Source: Fragilariopsis cylindrus CCMP1102
Taxonomy: Eukaryota; Bacillariophyta; Bacillariophyceae; Bacillariales; Bacillariaceae
Assembly (NCBI GenBank): GCA_900095095.1
Contig: FMBT01000105.1
Span: forward strand, 1-31,787
Reading direction: 5' to 3'
Length of the DNA: 31,787 nt
Part shown: one piece after another, positions 10,355 through 20,453 of the stretch
Position numbering within the stretch: position 1 is the first letter of the stretch
How the letters are laid out: every line of letters starts with the position of its first letter
The notes under the pieces: generated by a model
Told to the model about the DNA's origin: nothing
The model's database searches: none
Seen by the model: the letters and a program-made list of their open reading frames with translations, nothing else
Translations under genes and position numbers: made by a program

Positions 10355-11106
10355 TTAATGAGGAACATACGGATTGGTGATTTTGAAATAGAAACCAAGA
10401 GCGATAAACGATCCAATTGTAATTAATCCTTTCAGTTGACTATCTTTCTGAAATTTGTCAACTCGAGCTTTCACTTCATCGCCTCTTCCTGAAAACAGAA
10501 AAAGAGATTATGTATCAAATTTGTGAACATGCATTATTATGATGTGTATTATGTGTTATTTAGCGGATGGAAATTAATTGAAAGAATTGTATTAAATTTA
10601 GAACCGTTTGGGTTACGTTACGCACCTTCTTTCTCTGCCTCGCCAATCACACCATCCATTAACTTTTTGTACCCCAGCGATTTGTAGTATGCTTCGCCTT
10701 TTTGTAATGCATAATTGTTTGGATTGTCAAGATATGCATTGTATTCCTTTTCTGCTTCTTTTTGTTATGCCTGCGCAAACATCAATCCATCAACAACTTT
10801 ATCGTACTCCTGACGATTAGTTGTTTTTTGAAGGGGCCTATTATCGAGGTGTAATCAATAGAGAGAGAGAGAGAGAGAGACAGGGATGAATATAAGGTTT
10901 TTCAACGTTTTTTTTTTTTCTTCTAGATTAATTGAGTTAAAAAGTCCACCAAAAGCTATTAAAAAATCCGTACCAATACCCAATCGAGTTGAGACCTCAA
11001 TTTTCTTCACCAATATACTCTTCCCGACAAATGCTTCAACACCAAACGAATAACATGCGATAGCAAGTAGAGCGAAAAAATACGATTGCTGTTTCGTTGC
11101 ATTCAT
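10355..11106 (-). CDS. Plastid-targeted membrane protein with an in-frame TAA
   Basis: Modelled as exons 11106-10907, 10837-10626 and 10488-10355. The N-terminus has a hydrophobic signal (YFFALLAIACYSFGVEA) followed directly by Phe, the signal/transit junction typical of proteins entering complex plastids. The mature part reads TTNRQEYDKVVDGLMFAQA, a TAA codon at 10765-10767 (codon 91), then QKEAEKEYNAYLDNPNNYAL, KGEAYYKSLGYKKLMDG and, across a clear intron (GTGCGT...TTTTCAG), GRGDEVKARVDKFQKDS. A C-terminal span (GLITIGSFIALGFYF) precedes TNPYVPH. The sequence after the stop keeps coding character and correct splicing phase, so the TAA looks like a sequencing error, a recent nonsense allele or readthrough. 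The first donor is less certain, as it follows an A11 run (AC|GTTGAA). I do not know its function; a thylakoid or plastid-envelope role is inference from targeting. Confidence 0.6.
10861..10880. repeat. (GA)10 in an intron
   Basis: It lies in the proposed first intron of the plastid-targeted gene. On that gene's strand it reads (TC)10 and would supply the pyrimidine tract before the acceptor at 10838-10839. Confidence 0.85.
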
Positions 11107-11380
11107 TATAGTCTCTTCTTTACATATGGGGTTGTTGTTCCGGTTATTACAAAAGACACTTATATCTATTATTTAATTTATGTATTATTCGAAGATTGAA
11201 GTGAGAATTGAGAACTGAACAGTTCTAAAATAATTTTCCATTTCAATTCTTACTGCACATAAAAATGATAAAAATGGGGGTAGAAAAGTTGTTAGTATAA
11301 CGTCTCTCTAAGTAGTTTACGATGCGCGACGAGAATCATATTTTTGTTGAACTTCAAGTATACATCATGGAGTTTTCTTG

Positions 11381-11617
11381 TTAGGGGCCGTCAAAATACT
11401 TCGGATCCGGATGCCTGTAATAACGTAATATCAATATATCAAACAGATTACTGTTGCTATTCATAGATTTTGTATCACGGACACTTGTTGGAGATGACTG
11501 ATGACTTGATACACCGTTCTTGAATACTTCTCCTGTTGATGCACGTCGACGAAGGATACGATGACTACCACTACCACCACCACCACTACTCTTGCTCTTG
11601 TTGTTACCACGACTCAT
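11381..11617 (-). CDS. Short basic Ser/Gly-rich hypothetical protein
   Basis: A 78-residue frame from an ATG at 11617. It starts with SRGNNKSKSSGGGGSGS, then HRILRRRASTGEVF (a possible RRxS kinase site), a Ser-rich middle and RYYRHPDPKYFDGP at the end. No domain is recognised. A splice acceptor-like TTACAG lies at about 11417, so the last part may be read differently: a donor after FKN would give GIRIRSILTAPNKKTP as the C-terminus. It lies between two oppositely oriented, unrelated genes. The call rests on codon character and the ATG only. Confidence 0.35.
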   Translation of the reverse strand: MSRGNNKSKSSGGGGSGSHRILRRRASTGEVFKNGVSSHQSSPTSVRDTKSMNSNSNLFDILILRYYRHPDPKYFDGP

Positions 11618-11808
11618 CTTGCTCTTGCTTGTCTTGCTAAGTTTGTGGGTGTGTCATCTAATATAATCATCATTACTATCTCTCTTGTGTCTATTCACAC
11701 TTTTATCTCTTCTTCAAAATTTAAAACCCCACTTCATGAACGACAAGACTAATAAAATTGACAATACAGTAACTCAACTCTTTCTCTCATACAATATACG
11801 CAGCAAAC

Positions 11809-13216
11809 ATGGGTCAAATCAGGCATGACCAAAAGACCAGGAACTATCCGCCCTTATTTTGGCTTAAAATGTTCCTCGTCATCCTTCTTATAGGATCTCT
11901 TATTTGCACAATTCTACTTTATCCTACTTCTACTTCCTACAACGAAGAATCTCATCCATTTCTTACCGCCGTCAGCAAAATTGATCAAGGAACTCAAACA
12001 GGTGCACAATATGTATCATCTTCATTGGCACCTCCATCGCTAGTAGCAGGGCCCAAAAGGAAAACTTGGGACAACTGGCCAGCAATTGCTTATGAAAAAG
12101 TAGGCGTACCACTTGTCACCAAAGGGAAATCGTTCTACCACAACGCCCATGATCTCTATTTTCAAAAAGACGCTAATGGGAAAACTCTCATGGATGAGTT
12201 CCTTGAGGTGTACAAGAATCGCCCTGATCCAGTGAACATGTGCGGCATTCGTATCAACCACGCCATGGCTCTGTTCTTAGCTGTGAAACAAATCCAACCA
12301 ACTCTCGTGGTAGAATCGGGTGTGAATGCTGGAGTCTCGACCTATTTCATCCGGGCGGCATCGCCAATAACGAAGATCTTTGCAATTGACCCGCTGGAAG
12401 TACCCATTTGTAATCAAGGTGATAGATGGATTGATTCATCTAGGTTGACCACCAATTATACAGGAAAAAAATTTGTCGATCTCATGGATCTTGATTGGAA
12501 GGGCATGGTTGCGAAGGGAGAGATTGATCCCGACTCCACTCTTGTCTTTATTGATGATCATCTGCATGCTTTTAAGAGGATCGCTGGTGTTATGAAGTTT
12601 GGGGTCCGACATATCGTGGTGGAAGATAACTACAAGTACGGAGAAGGTGTGTCCAACCAATATTGTGGCACGGTACTGTGTGTTGCATATTTGTATCTGG
12701 TATTTCTTCACACGCCTTCAATCAACGAAACCCATGCTATGCATAACGATGCTTTTTGAACTGACTGTACTAACTCTTTCTTTGCTATTTGTAAATAATT
12801 TGCAATGTTAATGCATTGTAATAGGAGCAACTATGGACGACAAGAGAAGTACACCGAAACAAATGTTCCTTGGTAAAGAGTGGAAGAAGGAAGGAGATTG
12901 GCTGTTCAACAATATCGTGGCATACGCAGAGTTTCCCCCCATCGTACCTCCGATTATGGCACAGGCGAACACAGATGAAAGAAAGAGAGCGGGAGGGTTC
13001 ATGGTTGCCGTAGATGACAATACCGATATAGTCAGCCCGATGTTAAGGCCTGATTTGAGAGAAGAAGATATGAAACTCTACAAACACATTGCAGCTACCT
13101 TGGGCATCGATCCAAGTCTAAAGGATAAAATGAGTTATATGCAATTCATGAATTACAATCAGATTTGTCATTTGGAGCTTTTACCGATGCCTCCTACTCT
13201 CCTGTATGAAAAGTAA
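11809..13216 (+). CDS. Membrane-anchored class I methyltransferase-like protein
   Basis: Two exons, 11809-12646 and 12825-13216, join in phase (G|GA) through a 178-nt intron and give 409 residues. A short basic N-terminus and one membrane span at about residues 16-38 (FWLKMFLVILLIGSLICTILL) predict a type II protein with its main domain in the Golgi/ER lumen. The domain shows a Rossmann-type order: TLVVESGVNAGVSTYFI (motif I, ExGxxxGxST), KIFAIDPLE (acidic end of strand 2), STLVFIDDHLHAF and HIVVEDNYKYGEGATMDDK. This pattern occurs in the SAM-methyltransferase/cephalosporin-hydroxylase-like group and in uncharacterised algal proteins. The substrate is unknown. The C-terminal part (FPPIVPPIM, DIVSPMLRPDLRE) is without a recognised motif. 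The exon structure is secure; enzyme activity is inferred from motif I. Confidence 0.75.
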
Positions 13217-13713
13217 TAATTGATTCTGTTTTGTTTATGAACGATGAACCGAATAAGAACCCTTATATAATAGCTAGGTAATAATTTTAAATCAGAAGAT
13301 GTGTATCCGTAACTCTATCCCGTACCTACTATTATTAATTGATTAAAGGAAGTTCTAAAAACTCGCAACAAAAATGGTGGAAATTAAAAGATAAGAGGAA
13401 CTAAGAATCGGTCGGCAAAGAGTTGAATGTGAAGTCGGATCATAAATACCGACGGTGATCTTGGATCTTCCTGTGTTATCTCTTCACCACCTATGGTGAT
13501 ATTTGATCTTCTTCAATTGATAATGGAATCATAAATACCGGTCATGATACCTGTATTGACAGTTTAAATTTCAACAATCAGCTACAGTATTGATTAAGAA
13601 TGATATTTTTGTTGTCAAAGGTAAGATTTTACATTATTGATTGACTGACCTAAACCACCCTGGATCATATTCCTATATTAACATACATCTTCCATTCTTC
13701 GTTGACACTGTCG
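13217..13713. other. Convergent intergenic region with short repeats and a hairpin
   Basis: Lies between the stops of the methyltransferase-like gene and TRM6. TCATAAATACCG occurs at 13440-13451 and 13529-13540, and a GGTGAT..TTGATCTTC-like segment occurs at about 13454 and 13495. TCACCA (13484-13489) and TGGTGA (13494-13499) form a perfect 6-bp stem with a 4-base loop. No coding frame is seen. Confidence 0.5.
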
Positions 13714-15520
13714 CTATGAATTTTCCTTCAGTTTCTTTTTAATATTATTATTTCCCTGGCCTTCCCCTTTCCTTTTTTTAGTTCTCTTGCCACGACGACC
13801 ACCTACCTGCAGACGTAGTTCCTTTACGAGATCTTCATCCAACTCATTGTGCCCCGTATCAGGGCATAGCTTAGTACCAGTTAGTATAAAACCCCCACTC
13901 TGTGTCATGTTCATACTTGGATGAGTTCTTCCTGGTAAAACTTGGTATTCACGCATCCAGGTATCACTAAGACGTAGATTGATTGCAAGCTTTTTCTTTT
14001 GAAGTTCCATAAAGCATTCCGTTAGTGGTTCGATGTATTCGCAATATACAACAAACGGTGACGATGGAGCCAGGAGTGGTAGAAGACCCAGGAGAGTTGC
14101 CGTTGGATCATAACGGACTGCGATAATTATCTTTTTGAAGGGACGTGTGCGCGAGTTGAAAATGAAGAGTTTGGAATAAGAAGAGAAAAAGTTGTGAGCA
14201 AGTAATGAATCTAAAAGTTGAATCAATCTCATCATCCAGCCTCTCGTTATTCGTAGCCACGTACCGCATCACTCTTTCTTCTTTCCAACCATTGTTTGCT
14301 TTCCATAGGCGTGTGACGTATGAGCTTTCTCGCAAATCTAGCGCATCTCTTTGCTAGGAATTGCTTCTTTTCTCGAGTAGTCTCCATCTTTTCCACGTGA
14401 ACTCTAGTGTGATCTTGTAGTGGACAGGGCCAAATCAAAGCCTCGCGATCTGCCTTTTCTGAGTCAATTACTTCCAGATTATTCGACGACGTCGTATCAA
14501 CGTCATCGTCAGCAAATACATCACCGGAATGAACCCATTTTATTGAGAAATTTTCGGCAAAGCTTAGGTTGTAGCGTTGAACCATTTCAAGGAATGATGG
14601 TTGTTGAGAATCGTATATTGAGAGAATCTTTCCATAGCCACCCATTCGCCATGCAAGTGCTCCCGTAATGACTCCCATGCATTGTTCGTATACCAAACTT
14701 GACAACCAGCGCTTATATTCGAATGACTCAGAATCTGTCCAAGAGTATCCTCTCTCATGTTTAGAAGTTGACGGGGTCTATTTGAAAAGACTGCTTCGCA
14801 TATCGAATAAGGTGTACATCGTACAATACGGCAACGTTGCTGGTATTTCATCTGTTTTTTAGCTATGTACTTTGCCTTGCTAAATTCTGTTTTTTGTCCG
14901 AACGTCGAAGAATTTTCAATCAATTTATCCACAATAACAGAACCATGTGTTCCCACCTGTCTCATTTGTTCAATTTGATGATCCTGGATACCTTGTGCCT
15001 CATTGTTGTCAATCAAGTCTCTGTTGTCATTTTTTTGTTCAGAATCTACGGAAGGAAATGTACTATCTTCAGCGTTGGCTTCCTCGCTTTCGAGTCCCGA
15101 TGATACCCCAGGAGCTGTTCCTCCAGAAGATAGAATCGCAGGATAATTTGGAATGACGTCCTCGCCTTCTGGAAGAGGGTTGAGACAAGCTGCACCCAAC
15201 TCCAAGACTGTTCCGTAGGAAAGACCAATCAAATTAGAAGTGGGGTACGATCGTTTGTTGATCTTGACAGGGGTTGATTTTCCTTTCCGACCCTTTACCG
15301 CCTGAGCAAAAATCTGCCTATTATCAGCAAAAACTAGAATGAAATAATCTCCCTCTCTTAAAACATTTGATGGTTCCTTCAGCAAAGGATCGTTTGACAT
15401 ACTCGCACTATCCTCTGTATTGGATAGTATTGGGTTACCATTATTATTAGTGGTATCTTCTATCGGTATATCATTCGTGGGTGCAACATCAACTTGCATA
15501 TCGACATTTCCGTCTACCAT
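13714..15520 (-). CDS. TRM6: non-catalytic subunit of tRNA m1A58 methyltransferase
   Basis: TRM6 (Gcd10) binds tRNA and pairs with TRM61, which methylates A58. ATG at 15520 (MVDGNVDM...); the upstream in-frame codons lack ATG. An N-terminal beta domain (GDYFILVFADNRQIFAQAVKG, KINKRSYPTSNLIGLSYGT) is followed by an acidic linker, then the family hallmarks FSKAKYIAKKQMKYQQR, FSNRPRQLLNMREDTLGQIL and, near the C-terminus, PSSPFVVYCEYIEPL and AINLRLSDTWMREYQVLPGR with HP next. The end is Lys/Arg-rich. One intron, 14131-14264 (GTACGT...AAAAAG), joins KSDA to IIIAVRYDPTATLL in phase 0. At 14695-14697 the frame breaks: NISAGCQV continues as LVYEQCMGVITGALAWRMGG only if one T is added on the coding strand. 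With that base the protein has 557 residues, normal for the family. This is a likely assembly deletion, since no other damage is seen. Confidence 0.88.
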
Positions 15521-16799
15521 TTTACTTCGCTCTTCCTCTATCAACAACAAGATTACCGTATTAATTATGAAATTTAAAAATACTTTCTGCTATTTTTTCA
15601 TTTTTCAGATCTGAGATTACCTAACTTGTTAACTTTTAAGTGATGTTTTTTTAACGCGAATTTGGATGGTTGTTGAGTTGAGTGATTCCTTCTCTTCGAT
15701 CATTGGCTCATTCATTCATTTTTTCAATTTTTTCTCAATCGCGCGACGAGGACATTCATACATTCGGGTCTCTTACAGCTACAGGTACTTCAAGTACTGT
15801 ACTCATACTTGTACAACCAAAGATAATAGAACCAAACAAACGATGTGGAATTGCATCAGGAGACACATTTGCTAAATTTATTTCATTTCATTTCATCAAG
15901 CAAGGCAACACCACAAACAGAAATTAGAGGAAGATATCAAGATAGGAATTAATGCTGATGCTTCAAGCTAATAATTAATACTACTACTAATAATACATAT
16001 TCTCTAAAAAAAGTTACAATTTTGCAAATTATGAATCAATCTGAGGACTATTATTATTATTATTCCATAATTTAAATAAATATATGGGCAGAACTTATAA
16101 ATAGAAAATTCGATTCTTGAAGCTGTCATAATATAAATGCCATGAACTTTCTGTTTACACTTACGATTACAGGGTCGTGCGTTTTTCACTGTGCACAATA
16201 CTCCATAATTGTTTTGAGGGCTGAGGTGTGAACAGTTGGCTCTAACACTATTTTTCATACAACAGTATATTATATACAGTAATATTATTGTTCTACTTTG
16301 TCTCTGCTCGGCTGGTTTTTTGTTTTCTTTGCTTGCTATTGCTATCGCTTATTTTTGTTTTTCGTCCTAGTGCCGAAAAATCAACAGTAATATCGTCGCC
16401 TGGCCTCATGGTTTTTTAAAATTGATTAATGCATAAATTTTCATCGAATGTGAAGTCGTCCAAAAATATCCATACTGATACTGATACAGACACATATACA
16501 GAATGTTACCTGACAATTATTTGATGGATGGTTGAACTACTCACGATGTTATCATTTCCGATCAAGGGTTTCATTCCATAATGAAAAAACAAGCAACAAG
16601 CAAGCAAGCAACAACAACAACATATATTTTGTTCTTGCGTTGCGTTTCATCATCGAACATATATATATGAATGTAGCACCCCTTCATTACTCCCCCACAA
16701 AAAAAAACACTGCCTCATTCATCTTTCCTGATCGCATGTGATGCGCAGATAGAAATGGAAAAGATGACTTTCGAATTTTGTTTCTCTGAATAAAATAAA
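15521..16799. other. Intergenic region without a recognised gene
   Basis: Open frames here are short and rich in Phe, Ile and Tyr, as expected from AT-rich non-coding DNA. It contains two TACTGTA/TACAGTA copies (15795, 16275) and a T-rich tract at about 16315-16365. The TRM6 promoter should be at the low-coordinate end. Confidence 0.5.
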
Positions 16800-17444
16800 T
16801 TATTGTGGCACCGCCCGAATTTGTTCTTCCACTCTGCTTTCTAAGGAGCATCCCTGGATAGATATATGATTTTGACAACGAAATGGCAAATGTTATGGTA
16901 AGTTTCAATCCAACAATGATATCAGTGGAACAAAACACAACAAACGGAAGAAGTACAAAGAAAAAACCCGAAACAGAAAGTCAAATTACCGAATACATAA
17001 ATACGCATACACACACAAATAAAGACGCACCTTTAACATCTCTGATCCAGTTTGCATCATATAAAATTCTGAATTATCAAATTCTTCCGACTTGCTTAGT
17101 TTTAAGTAAAATGTACGTTCAGCCGAAGTTAAAAGATGAGTCGTCGTTGTTGATCTTGTTGCTGTTTCGGATTGTTTAAATGATGATGCAATTATTGAGG
17201 AGGACGGAAAATACGGAGCAGATGTCGGTGTATTTGAGGCGCTTATTATTTCTGTATCTAGCTCGGTTTCTAATATTGAACTATAACTATCGCTGGTAGT
17301 AAAACTGAAATTCTCCTCCAGTACTGCCTCCGTCTCTTGCTGTATCAGCCTCTCTTTTCTAGCTCCAAAAACAAAATAATGAAATAGAGCTTGAATGACG
17401 ACTACACTTATCCAAGCAACTATCGAAATAGAAACCTCTAGCAT
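16800..17444 (-). CDS. Small single-span membrane protein of unknown function
   Basis: Exon 1 runs from an ATG at 17444 to 17031 and exon 2 from 16853 to a TAA at 16800-16802. The 177-nt intron (GTGCGT...CCAG) keeps phase 0, giving 155 residues. The N-terminus (MLEVSISIVAWISVVVIQAL) is a membrane span or signal anchor, followed by FHYFVFGARKERL, a Glu-rich helix and a long Ser/Thr-rich stretch with many acidic residues (SYSSILETELDTEIISA). The last exon adds GCSLESRVEEQIRAVPQ. No domain is recognised. Basic residues just after the span suggest that the Ser/Thr-rich part faces the cytosol. The intron carries a CA-rich run. If the splice is wrong, the frame would end at 16986 with a Tyr/Leu-rich tail that looks like translated intron. 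Confidence 0.45.
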
Positions 17445-18660
17445 AGTTGCTGTTGTAATTGTTTATGATATTTGTATTCTTTTAGGTGTGTGAACAGTAC
17501 AATGTAGTTACTGTAGTACAGTTGAGGAGTCGAGACCTTGATGTTTGTTAGTTTCGTTCAGCATTGAAGTTTTTGAGTTTTTATGATTTCAGATGATTTG
17601 AACTTGCTACAAGTTTGTACTGGTCATTGCGATATGTGTAAACCCTTCTGTGTACTGACTGACTGTAGAGTACAAGTCCCAATGAGTTTTGTGAGGCCAA
17701 GAACTGTTGGATTATGCCTTTCGTCAAATGAAATTCCCGAAAGAACAATTCTAACCGTTTGCTGTCTGTTTTTTTTGTTTTTACAGAATTATATATGCGC
17801 ATAACTGTCAGCATTGGTTTGTCTCCAAAACTACGGTGGTACTACGGTACGGTACCGGTGTATAACAAAAGATCCAGTAAGCTACTTAGCTAGCTACGGT
17901 AGCTTTTACAGTAGGGAATATTTGACAAACAATCCAACACTGGACCTAGCTAGTAGTAGGACCTATAATATAGTAGCTGCACTTTACACTTCTTACTTGT
18001 ATTGTGTCGATACAGGCTGGATCCCTAGGTAGTAACCATACAATTTCACAACTACTTTTGGCACGGTCAGTTCTGTTCACTTTTCTGCTATGCCTGGTAT
18101 AACATGACTGTATTCAGCCACTGTATCACATATACATTATTTGTTGGGTGAATCTACAGAAGTTATGTCCAATTAGTTCCAAAGTAAATGTTGAGGCAGA
18201 AATAACTAGTCATCTTAGATTATAATATATTAGTATTATGATTTATGATGTGAAACATAACTTTAAAAGATCTGTACAGCAGAATCAACACTATAGAAAG
18301 TCCAACAACACTGTGTAATATTGAATACGATATGATGCAGTCTCAGTGTATGCTGTATATATGAGTCAAAGTTGCATTGGTAATTGGTGCAAGTACTTGT
18401 TCATTGTTTACCAGCATAATACTTTCCAAAGGAAAGATTTTTTTGAATGTGGGAACATGACTAATTCGCAGGACAAAGAATTAACTAAAGAGGGAGAATT
18501 CAAAGAAATCAGCATAGTAGTAGCAACAAATTTATCTCCCCATTCATGAGTACTGTATTAAATGAAATATAATGCGAGGCTTCAAACCAAAGCACAGAGA
18601 ATATTCAACTTCACAGCAAGGAATAGTTGACTAGTTTGAGTTTGATGATGTATAAATTTA
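17445..18660. other. Intergenic region without a recognised gene
   Basis: The open frames lack coding character. The segment 17835-17910 is rich in overlapping palindromes (GGTACGGTACCGG, TAGCTAGCTACGGTAGC). TACTGTA/TACAGTA copies lie at 17509, 17907 and 18551. Confidence 0.5.
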
Positions 18661-19723
18661 TTAGTTACTCAGGTTGATCAAGTTGGGCATATTTGTTACA
18701 CGAGAGTATACATTTTCTCGATCATCTACCTTCTTGGAACAATTTATTTCGAATTCATACATAACTGGGGGGACGTGATCAATAGAAACACCTGCTATTT
18801 CGTATACTTTCACCAAAACAGATCGCAACATTCCTTCTGCCGTATCCTAAAGGAAAAAAAGATTCAAATATCAACATATATAGGAGACGACGTAAAAAAT
18901 TATGAGAAAAATGAATATATATAAAGTTGTAGAATTATAACTCTAAAAAAAGATAAATTGTATGACAATCTTCTTTTTTTATCCCATATTTCATTCGAAA
19001 AAAACTTACCTGAATTCTCTGCCGCTCGATTACTGCAGCAGAATCATCGCTTACCGGACGAGGGGTGTTATTGACGACAACACGTAAATGCCATTGCTCC
19101 CAACTTCAAATAGTAATAGATATGTGAGAATTCAGAGTAGTAAGGTAAGTAAGTAAGAGAGTGAGTGAGGAAAGGATCGCGACAAAACAAACAAAACAAA
19201 CACGTACAGTAATTAGGAACGAATTTCAACTTACACAACTCGTTCTTCATTCGAAACAAGACCAAAAAGCTGTTGCGTCTTCCTCCGTTCAAAGAAACTT
19301 AAGGTTAATCCACCCTATATATTAAATATAAAGACACATTGCATATTATGAAGGAAAAGAGAAACAAGTAACGTTTTTGTGTGAGCGTGTATCTTCGTAT
19401 GACGTTACTACATTTATTTTGTACAGTACAGTATCGTTCGTTCGTTTGTTCATTTCGCATATGATGGTTTAATATATATATATATATATATATATACATA
19501 AAAAGATTATATACTTCTTGTATTGTACGTACACTTAAAAGTTCAGGACCAATTTGGGAAAGTTTCATTAAGAAATTTTGTATTGATTGGTCTACTCTCT
19601 TATCAACATCATAATTCAAAGTTGATAGTGACGAAGATGTTGCAATACGTGGGTACGTCAAAAAGTCGAATCCTTCACATTCTACATCCCGTGGAGAGAC
19701 CGGTCCCGGTGAACGAATGCTGT

Positions 19724-19755
<32 letters not shown>

Positions 19756-19969
19756 GGATAACCGCAATAGTATCAGTTAGTTTGTGATGAATTGTGTAAC
19801 GATGCGATACAATATATAATACAATATACAATACAGTAAATATATTATCTTTATTAGTGTAGTACAAATGAACTCACAACAAAATGGTGTACAGGATTGC
19901 TTGTAGCGCCTCTCGTACTTGTCCCGTTGCAAGCTCTAATTCTGGAAGGTAATGTTCTTTGCAATTCAT
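18661..19969 (-). CDS. ATG101: HORMA subunit of the autophagy-initiation complex
   Basis: ATG101 pairs with ATG13 in the ATG1/ULK1 kinase complex that starts autophagosome formation. Five exons (19969-19878, 19719-19533, 19314-19235, 19103-19010, 18846-18661) join in correct phases to give 212 residues, close to the roughly 218 of animal homologues. The start MNCKEHYLPELELATGQVRE with ALQAILYTIL next matches the characteristic 'MNC...V.EAL..ILHTILF.R' opening, then SPRDVECEGFDFLTYPRI, GGLTLSFFERRK, WEQWHLRVVV and near the end VPPVMYEFEIN. The Trp-Phe finger of animal ATG101 is not obvious: the loop reads KTQQLFGLVSNEE. The frame stays open upstream of MNC to about 20353, but the homology begins at MNC, so I place the start there. 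The third acceptor (TTTGAAG) is weak but keeps the frame. It is divergent from the VDAC gene, 484 bases between starts. Confidence 0.88.
19472..19496. repeat. (AT)12 microsatellite in ATG101 intron 2
   Basis: An uninterrupted AT dinucleotide run, lying about 35 bases inside the intron from the donor of exon 2. Confidence 0.9.
19724..19756. repeat. (TTG)11 microsatellite abutting an ATG101 splice acceptor
   Basis: On the ATG101 strand it is (CAA)11 immediately followed by ACAG, the acceptor of exon 2 at 19720-19721. Length change here could affect splice-site use. Confidence 0.92.
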
Positions 19970-20453
19970 ATTTTGGTTTTGGAAGGGTCCTCCTTGCCGT
20001 GATGCGGTCGGTTTAATAGTATAAAAGCAAGTACCTCTACCGATCGGTTCGATCGATTGATTGATTGATTGATTGATTAATTGTTTGATTGATTCTTTAT
20101 TATATGTTCTTGTTGAGAATTCTAAATTGATGCCACAATTTGAAGATTTGGGGGCGTCTATTTTTAATCCCCTCAATCTACTTCTTAAAGATAAAAAAGA
20201 GCCGTTATGTGAAATCTCGAAATTTCGACCTGTCACGCGCAAATCTTGACAACAACGTTGCATGAGGTTGCAATCGCCGTTGCTTTGATCGCCTTCAGCC
20301 TCACACGCACACTCATTCACAAAGGAAGAAGAATCTACTGTACTGTACAACAATTTACCGGTATGCTGTCATTTTGAATTTCGTCATAATTTATTATTTT
20401 CTCACATCAATAAGCTAACAGCACGTAACGTCAATTAATTAAAATCTTCAATC
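19970..20453. promoter_or_regulatory. Divergent promoter region of ATG101 and VDAC
   Basis: The region separates two oppositely directed, well-supported starts. It has a GATT tandem run at about 20053-20076 and two overlapping TACTGTA copies (20336, 20341). A minus-strand frame in phase with ATG101 is open from 20353, with Cys-rich and NQSINQSI stretches, but has no ATG at its head. I take it as 5' leader rather than protein. No TATA element is assigned. Confidence 0.4.

Noticed and set aside
10765..10767. Reassigned TAA codon (alternative genetic code)
   Set aside because: TAA ends other well-supported genes in this window, so the standard code applies.
14108..14335. Minus-strand frame overlapping TRM6 in another phase
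   Set aside because: It spans the TRM6 intron and its translation is intron-like. The TRM6 splice explains the region.
14247..15520. TRM6 as a pseudogene
   Set aside because: Only one base is missing, while all family motifs, the intron and the C-terminus are intact.
16004..16258. Minus-strand 84-codon frame with several Cys and Tyr
   Set aside because: The end is a run of Ile from ATT repeats. No motif, no splice partner, and AT-rich composition.
17583..18032. Two plus-strand frames of about 72 codons
   Set aside because: They cross palindromic, repeat-rich sequence and show no conserved character.
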